Origin: an uncultured Collinsella sp.
GTDB taxonomy: Bacteria > Actinomycetota > Coriobacteriia > Coriobacteriales > Coriobacteriaceae
Assembly (NCBI GenBank): GCA_902470835.1
Contig: CABRHR010000089.1
Span: 1-8,843 of the forward strand
Direction: 5' to 3'
Length of the DNA: 8,843 bases
Shown: positions 5,508 through 8,843 of the stretch, one piece after another
How the letters are laid out: each line of letters starts with the position of its first letter
Numbering within the stretch: the stretch's first letter is position 1
Translations under genes and position numbers: made by a program
Notes under the pieces: generated by a model
Databases searched by the model: none
Told to the model about the DNA's origin: nothing
The model's input: only the letters and a program-made list of their open reading frames with translations

Positions 5508-7126
5508 TGACCGACGTGCGCGAGGCTGCGCAGAACCTGATCGAGTACGCTATTCACCGATCGATGATCGGCCAGGACGATCGCATCTGGGCATACAACA
5601 CCATTTTGGAGTGTATCGGCGCCACGGGCCCCGCACTCGACATGGCCTGGGCGCTGCAGACCGAGAAGATTTCGCTTCTGCACCCTGACACACTCCCCGA
5701 CTTTGACCTTGAGGGCACGCTCGCCGTACTTTCCGAGGCCGCCGTTGCCAACGGTGCTGCCGAGGACACGGCGTCGGGCCGCGACCGCATCGCCATGCGC
5801 ATCATGGGTGCGCTCATGCCGAGGCCTTCGGTTGTAAACGAGGAATTCAACGGACGTATGGGCGTCAACGAGCCCCGCGCCGCGACCGACTGGTTCTACG
5901 GCCTGTGCTGCGACGCCGGCTACGTGCGCCGTGCCGCTATCGCGCGCAACATCAAATGGAGCACCCCCACCAACTGGGGCGACCTGGAGATCACCATCAA
6001 CCTGTCCAAGCCCGAGAAGGACCCGCGCGATATTGCCGCAGCAGGTGAAGCCAAGAACACGGGCGAGAAGTATCCCGCTTGTCAGCTCTGCATCGAAAAC
6101 GAGGGCTATCCCGGACGCTCCGCCGCAGCCGACGGCGGCGCCCATCCCGCCCGTCAGAACCTGCGCGTTATTCCCATTCAGCTAAATGGCGAGCGCTGGG
6201 GCTTCCAGTACAGCCCGTATGCGTATTTTAATGAGCACTGCATTGCCATGAGCTCCGAGCATCGCCCGATGCACGTGGACCGCAAGGGTCTGACCTGCCT
6301 GCTCGACTTTGTCGACCTGTTCCCGCACTACTTTATTGGCTCCAACGCCGACCTGCCCATCGTGGGCGGCTCGATTCTGTCGCACGACCACTTCCAGGGC
6401 GGCGCGCACGAGTTCCCCATGATGCACGCCGCCGAGGTCTCGCAGTTTAGCGTGCCCGGTTTTGACCAGGTCAGCGGTACCGTGCTGCAGTGGCCGCTCT
6501 CGGTGCTGCGCCTGCGCTCGCATGACCGCGCTCAGCTGCTCGACGCTGCCGAGAAGATTATCCTCGCCTGGCGCGAGTGGACCGATGAATCGGTTGGCGT
6601 CATCGCGCACACAGCCGACGGCGTGGCGCACAACACCGTGACGCCCGTCATCCGCCGCGTCGACTCCCGCGGCAATGCCGGCGGCGAGATCTACGAGGCC
6701 TACCTGGCGCTTCGCTGCAACATCACGAGCGACGAGCATCCGCTGGGCGTATTCCACCCGCATGCCGAGTGTCACCATATTAAAAAGGAGAACATCGGCC
6801 TGATCGAGGTCATGGGCCTGGCCATTTTGCCGCCGCGCTTGGTTCCCGAGCTCGGCGCTGTCCGTGAGCACTTGCTGGCAGCCAAGGCCGATGCCAGCTA
6901 CGACCTTGCTGGCGCGCTCGAGGGCGACGACCTTTGCCGCAGCCACGCCGCGTGGGCCGAAGACGTCTTTGCCCGCCGCGCCGACGAGCTTACGGCCGAC
7001 AACGCCATCGATATCCTGCACGAGGAGGTCGGCGTGGTGTTTGGCCACGTGCTCGACAACGCCGGCGTCTTTAAGTGGGACGAGACAGGACGCGCCGCCC
7101 AGCAGCGCTTTATCGACTCGCTATAG
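5498..7126 (+). CDS. galT: UDP-glucose--hexose-1-phosphate uridylyltransferase, type 2
   Basis: The enzyme exchanges galactose 1-phosphate with UDP-glucose to give UDP-galactose and glucose 1-phosphate. At 542 residues it belongs to the long type-2 GalT family, distinct from the roughly 350-residue E. coli type. Visible landmarks are CQLC (195-198), a probable metal-binding pair; SHDHFQGG (295-302), whose H296, H298 and Q300 correspond to the HxHxQ active site with H298 the likely nucleophile; and FHPHAECHHIKKENIGLIEVMGL (about 419-441), a type-2 signature. The ATG at 5498 overlaps the galK end by ten bases and has AAGGGGG ten bases upstream. A second ATG at 5507 shares one base with the galK stop; either start implies translational coupling. 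No galE is present, so the UDP-glucose/UDP-galactose epimerase must be elsewhere. Confidence 0.95.
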   Translation: MAVMTDVREAAQNLIEYAIHRSMIGQDDRIWAYNTILECIGATGPALDMAWALQTEKISLLHPDTLPDFDLEGTLAVLSEAAVANGAAEDTASGRDRIAMRIMGALMPRPSVVNEEFNGRMGVNEPRAATDWFYGLCCDAGYVRRAAIARNIKWSTPTNWGDLEITINLSKPEKDPRDIAAAGEAKNTGEKYPACQLCIENEGYPGRSAAADGGAHPARQNLRVIPIQLNGERWGFQYSPYAYFNEHCIAMSSEHRPMHVDRKGLTCLLDFVDLFPHYFIGSNADLPIVGGSILSHDHFQGGAHEFPMMHAAEVSQFSVPGFDQVSGTVLQWPLSVLRLRSHDRAQLLDAAEKIILAWREWTDESVGVIAHTADGVAHNTVTPVIRRVDSRGNAGGEIYEAYLALRCNITSDEHPLGVFHPHAECHHIKKENIGLIEVMGLAILPPRLVPELGAVREHLLAAKADASYDLAGALEGDDLCRSHAAWAEDVFARRADELTADNAIDILHEEVGVVFGHVLDNAGVFKWDETGRAAQQRFIDSL

Positions 7127-7180
7127 AGCACGGGCCCGAACGTTCAACAGCAGCCCGCACGACATAGCCACCTACACGGC

Positions 7181-7220
7181 AACGGCGCCCGCCGGCAACA
7201 TTGCCGACGGGCGCCGTTTT
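7181..7220 (+). terminator. Rho-independent terminator of galKT
   Basis: AACGGCGCCCG (7181-7191) and CGGCAA (7193-7198) pair with TTGCCG (7201-7206) and CGGGCGCCGTT (7208-7218): a 17-bp GC-rich stem with one C/A mismatch, followed by a short T-run. It lies 55 bases after the galT stop and closes the operon. Confidence 0.9.
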
Positions 7221-7252
7221 CTGATGCAAGGGTAGCTAATTTGCACCAAAAC

Positions 7253-7280
7253 AAGGAGTGTTCCAAACTGCCGGCAGAGA
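7253..7280 (+). repeat. 28-bp direct repeat, left copy
   Basis: The element starts AAGGAGTGTTCC and ends CTGCCGGCAGAGA, and contains the perfect palindrome CTGCCGGCAG (7268-7277). It matches 8764-8791 in the same orientation at 27 of 28 positions. A degenerate neighbour starting AAGGAACG (7280-7306) matches it at about 16 of 27 positions. The two good copies bracket the ATPase gene and its repeats. Confidence 0.8.
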
Positions 7281-7309
7281 AGGAACGCCCCCAGGTGCCG
7301 ACCTACACC

Positions 7310-7397
7310 CCCACATTATTCGATGGAAAAACGTGGTTGCCTCCCACATTATTCGATGGAAAAACGTGGTTTACTCCCACATTTTTCGATGGAAAGA
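7310..7397 (+). repeat. Three abutting 33-bp palindromic repeats upstream of the ATPase gene
   Basis: Units start at 7310, 7343 and 7376, each beginning CCCACATT and running through TTCGATGGAAA. The first two are identical over about 29 bases and end in ACGTGGTT; the third is shorter and diverges after GATGGAAA. Within a full unit the 26 bases from CCAC to GTGG are an imperfect dyad with 20 of 26 positions symmetric, so each unit could bind a dimer or fold into a stem-loop. The repeats end about 12 bases before a candidate -10 box, so an operator array is the simplest reading. They abut without spacers. Confidence 0.85.
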
Positions 7398-7415
7398 CCA
7401 AGACGGTCTTATACT
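7394..7415 (+). promoter_or_regulatory. Candidate -10 box with overlapping inverted repeat
   Basis: TATACT (7410-7415) matches the -10 consensus at 5 of 6 positions. No convincing -35 box is present; the corresponding zone lies in the third 33-bp repeat. The inverted repeat AAGACC (7394-7399) and GGTCTT (7405-7410), with a 5-base spacer, ends on the first base of the -10 box. A protein on this site or on the repeats would control polymerase access. Confidence 0.45.
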
Positions 7416-7438
7416 AACCATGATCGTTAGGGGGCAGT

Positions 7439-8740
7439 ATGCAGCGACAGCTAATGGACGAACTCATCGCTTGGAAATCTAGGGCAAATCGCAAGCCCCT
7501 CCTGCTTAAGGGGGCCCGCCAGACGGGAAAAACCTGGCTTCTCAACGAATTCGCAGGCCAGCAGTATCAAAACGTCATCCGTTTTGACTTTATGCTCGAA
7601 CCGGGCGCACGTTCGCTGTTCGACGGAAGCCTTGACCCCAAACGCATCATCTCCCAGATAGAGCTCCTGCACGGCCAGACCATAACGCCGACAGACACGC
7701 TCATCATCTTCGACGAAATCCAAGAGGCACCGCGTGGCATCACCTCGCTCAAATACTTCAACGAGCTGGCGCCGGAATACCATATCGTGGCAGCCGGCTC
7801 CTATATGGGGCTCGCGCTCCGACGCGAAAACGAGTCGTTCCCCGTCGGCAAGATCGACCAGCTTACCATGCGCCCCATGGGGTTTGTCGAGTTCGTTCGT
7901 GCCGTCGATGGCGATCCGCTCGCAGATGCCATCCTTGCCGCAAACATGGACCTGCTGGCAAACGTTTCCGAAAAGCTCGAGCGCCTGCTCAAGGAATACC
8001 TCGTCGTCGGTGGCATGCCAGAAGTTGTCTCCGCTTTCGCCGCCTCCCACGATTTCATCGAAGCCCGCAGGCTTCAGCAGCAAATCATCGAAGCTTATGA
8101 ATCCGATTTTGGCAAGCATGCGCCAGCCCGCATCGTCGAGCGCATGAGGCTGGTTTGGAAATCCCTTCCCGGCCAGCTCGCAAAGGAAAACAAGAAGTTC
8201 ATCTACGGCGCGCTTCGTCCCGGGGCGCGCGCACGCGATTTTGAGGAAAGCCTCCAGTGGCTCATGGACTATGGAACCGTTCATAAGGTACCACGTGTTT
8301 CCGCCCTAAGAGCACCGCTCACAAGCTACGAGGATCTCTCGGGCTTCAAGCTGTTCTGCATCGACACCGGCATCCTCGGAGCAATCTCCGGCCTCACGCC
8401 AGCCATTGTTCTGAACGGGCCCGCTGTTTTTACGGAGTTCAAAGGCTCGCTGACCGAGCAATACGTCGCACAGGAGCTTTTGCTCCAAGGCAAAACTCCC
8501 GCGTATTGGTCATCCTCCTCCGGCAATGCAAAGACTGACTTTGCCATCGACCATGCGGGGACCGTGCTTCCGCTCGAGATCAAGGCGACAGAGAATCTCA
8601 AAGCAAAGAGCCTGAGGATTGCCTGCGAGAAATTCAAGCTCGAGCGCTGCGTGAGAACATCGTTAGCGGCATATAGAGACAAGGGCACGCTCGTCAACAT
8701 TCCGCTCTGGGAGATTGGGCAAATCGACAAGCTGGCATAG
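7439..8740 (+). CDS. AAA_14/DUF4143 ATPase with nuclease-like C-terminal domain
   Basis: The 433-residue protein belongs to the AAA-superfamily group with an N-terminal AAA_14 ATPase and a C-terminal DUF4143 domain; its biological role is unestablished. Walker A is GARQTGKT (25-32), Walker B is LIIFDE (88-93), and VAAGSYMGLAL (117-127) fits the sensor region. The linker includes GGMPEVV (191-197), a family hallmark. The C-terminal part keeps E340 in GSLTEQYVAQEL, D367 in KTDFAID and E380-x-K382 in PLEIKA, the E...D...ExK arrangement of the restriction-nuclease-like fold. The ATG at 7439 has AGGGGG only four bases upstream. GC content is lower than in galKT: 29 of 60 bases in 8581-8640 versus 41 of 60 in 4441-4500. 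It stands alone, with three 33-bp repeats upstream and a 28-bp direct repeat on both sides. Domain identity is firm; DNA binding, nuclease activity and mobility are inferred. Confidence 0.92.
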   Translation: MQRQLMDELIAWKSRANRKPLLLKGARQTGKTWLLNEFAGQQYQNVIRFDFMLEPGARSLFDGSLDPKRIISQIELLHGQTITPTDTLIIFDEIQEAPRGITSLKYFNELAPEYHIVAAGSYMGLALRRENESFPVGKIDQLTMRPMGFVEFVRAVDGDPLADAILAANMDLLANVSEKLERLLKEYLVVGGMPEVVSAFAASHDFIEARRLQQQIIEAYESDFGKHAPARIVERMRLVWKSLPGQLAKENKKFIYGALRPGARARDFEESLQWLMDYGTVHKVPRVSALRAPLTSYEDLSGFKLFCIDTGILGAISGLTPAIVLNGPAVFTEFKGSLTEQYVAQELLLQGKTPAYWSSSSGNAKTDFAIDHAGTVLPLEIKATENLKAKSLRIACEKFKLERCVRTSLAAYRDKGTLVNIPLWEIGQIDKLA

Positions 8741-8763
8741 GCGCTGTGGAGGGGGTGCCCCGT

Positions 8764-8791
8764 AAGGAGTGTCCCAAACTGCCGGCAGAGA
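8764..8791 (+). repeat. 28-bp direct repeat, right copy
   Basis: It starts AAGGAGTGTCCC and ends CTGCCGGCAGAGA, differing from 7253-7280 at one position (C at 8773 for T at 7262). It begins 24 bases after the ATPase stop codon. The remaining bases to 8843 contain no gene I can support, only a weak 6-bp pair (AGCAGG 8799-8804 with CCTGCT 8825-8830). Confidence 0.8.
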
Positions 8792-8843
8792 CGATATGAG
8801 CAGGACATAAAAACATTGAGAGCCCCTGCTGCATGAAAGACCG

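Noticed and set aside
7310..7397. A CRISPR array
   Set aside because: The units abut with no spacers between them, only three exist, the last is degenerate, and no cas gene is present.
7258..7482. A 74-codon frame in which the 33-bp repeats encode a repeated HIIRWKNVV peptide
   Set aside because: The 33-base period is divisible by three, so an open frame through it is easy. It starts inside a dispersed repeat with no clear ribosome-binding site and runs into the ATPase gene in another frame. The dyad symmetry is better explained by DNA or RNA function.

Overview
The window looks like one end of a draft contig from a high-GC anaerobe. The likeliest source is a gut actinobacterium of the class Coriobacteriia (Collinsella-like). 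This is inferred from GC-rich codon use, a stand-alone flavodiiron protein, the divergent GNHTDH-type galactokinase paired with a type-2 GalT, and the style of the intergenic repeats; no database search was possible. The first 45 bases are not genomic: they match a residual Nextera i7 adapter, including what reads as an index.

Layout. Positions 46-172 (minus) hold the start of a membrane transporter cut off by the contig end. It diverges from a TetR-family regulator (532-1179, plus), and two copies of a 22-bp palindrome lie between them as probable TetR operators. A gene-free convergent region (1180-1640) follows. It is bounded by two hairpins with nearly the same stem and contains an alternating 15-bp inverted-repeat array with a 40-bp period, then four tandem 19-bp repeats. 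Next on the minus strand are a flavodiiron protein for O2/NO reduction (1641-2801) and a LacI-family regulator (2931-3962).

The LacI gene diverges from galK-galT (4302-7126, plus), which overlap by a few bases and end at a strong terminator. Three copies of a 16-bp, CpG-centred motif lie in the lacI-galK gap, one on the lacI side and two in front of galK. This suggests a locally regulated Leloir operon with an autoregulated repressor. No galE or galM is visible.

The last part (7253-8791) is the most unusual. A lower-GC gene encodes a AAA_14-type ATPase with a C-terminal DUF4143 domain that retains an E...D...ExK nuclease-like motif set. Three abutting 33-bp imperfectly palindromic repeats precede it, and a 28-bp direct repeat (27 of 28 identical) bounds it on both sides. 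The arrangement looks like an independently acquired cassette with its own control region.
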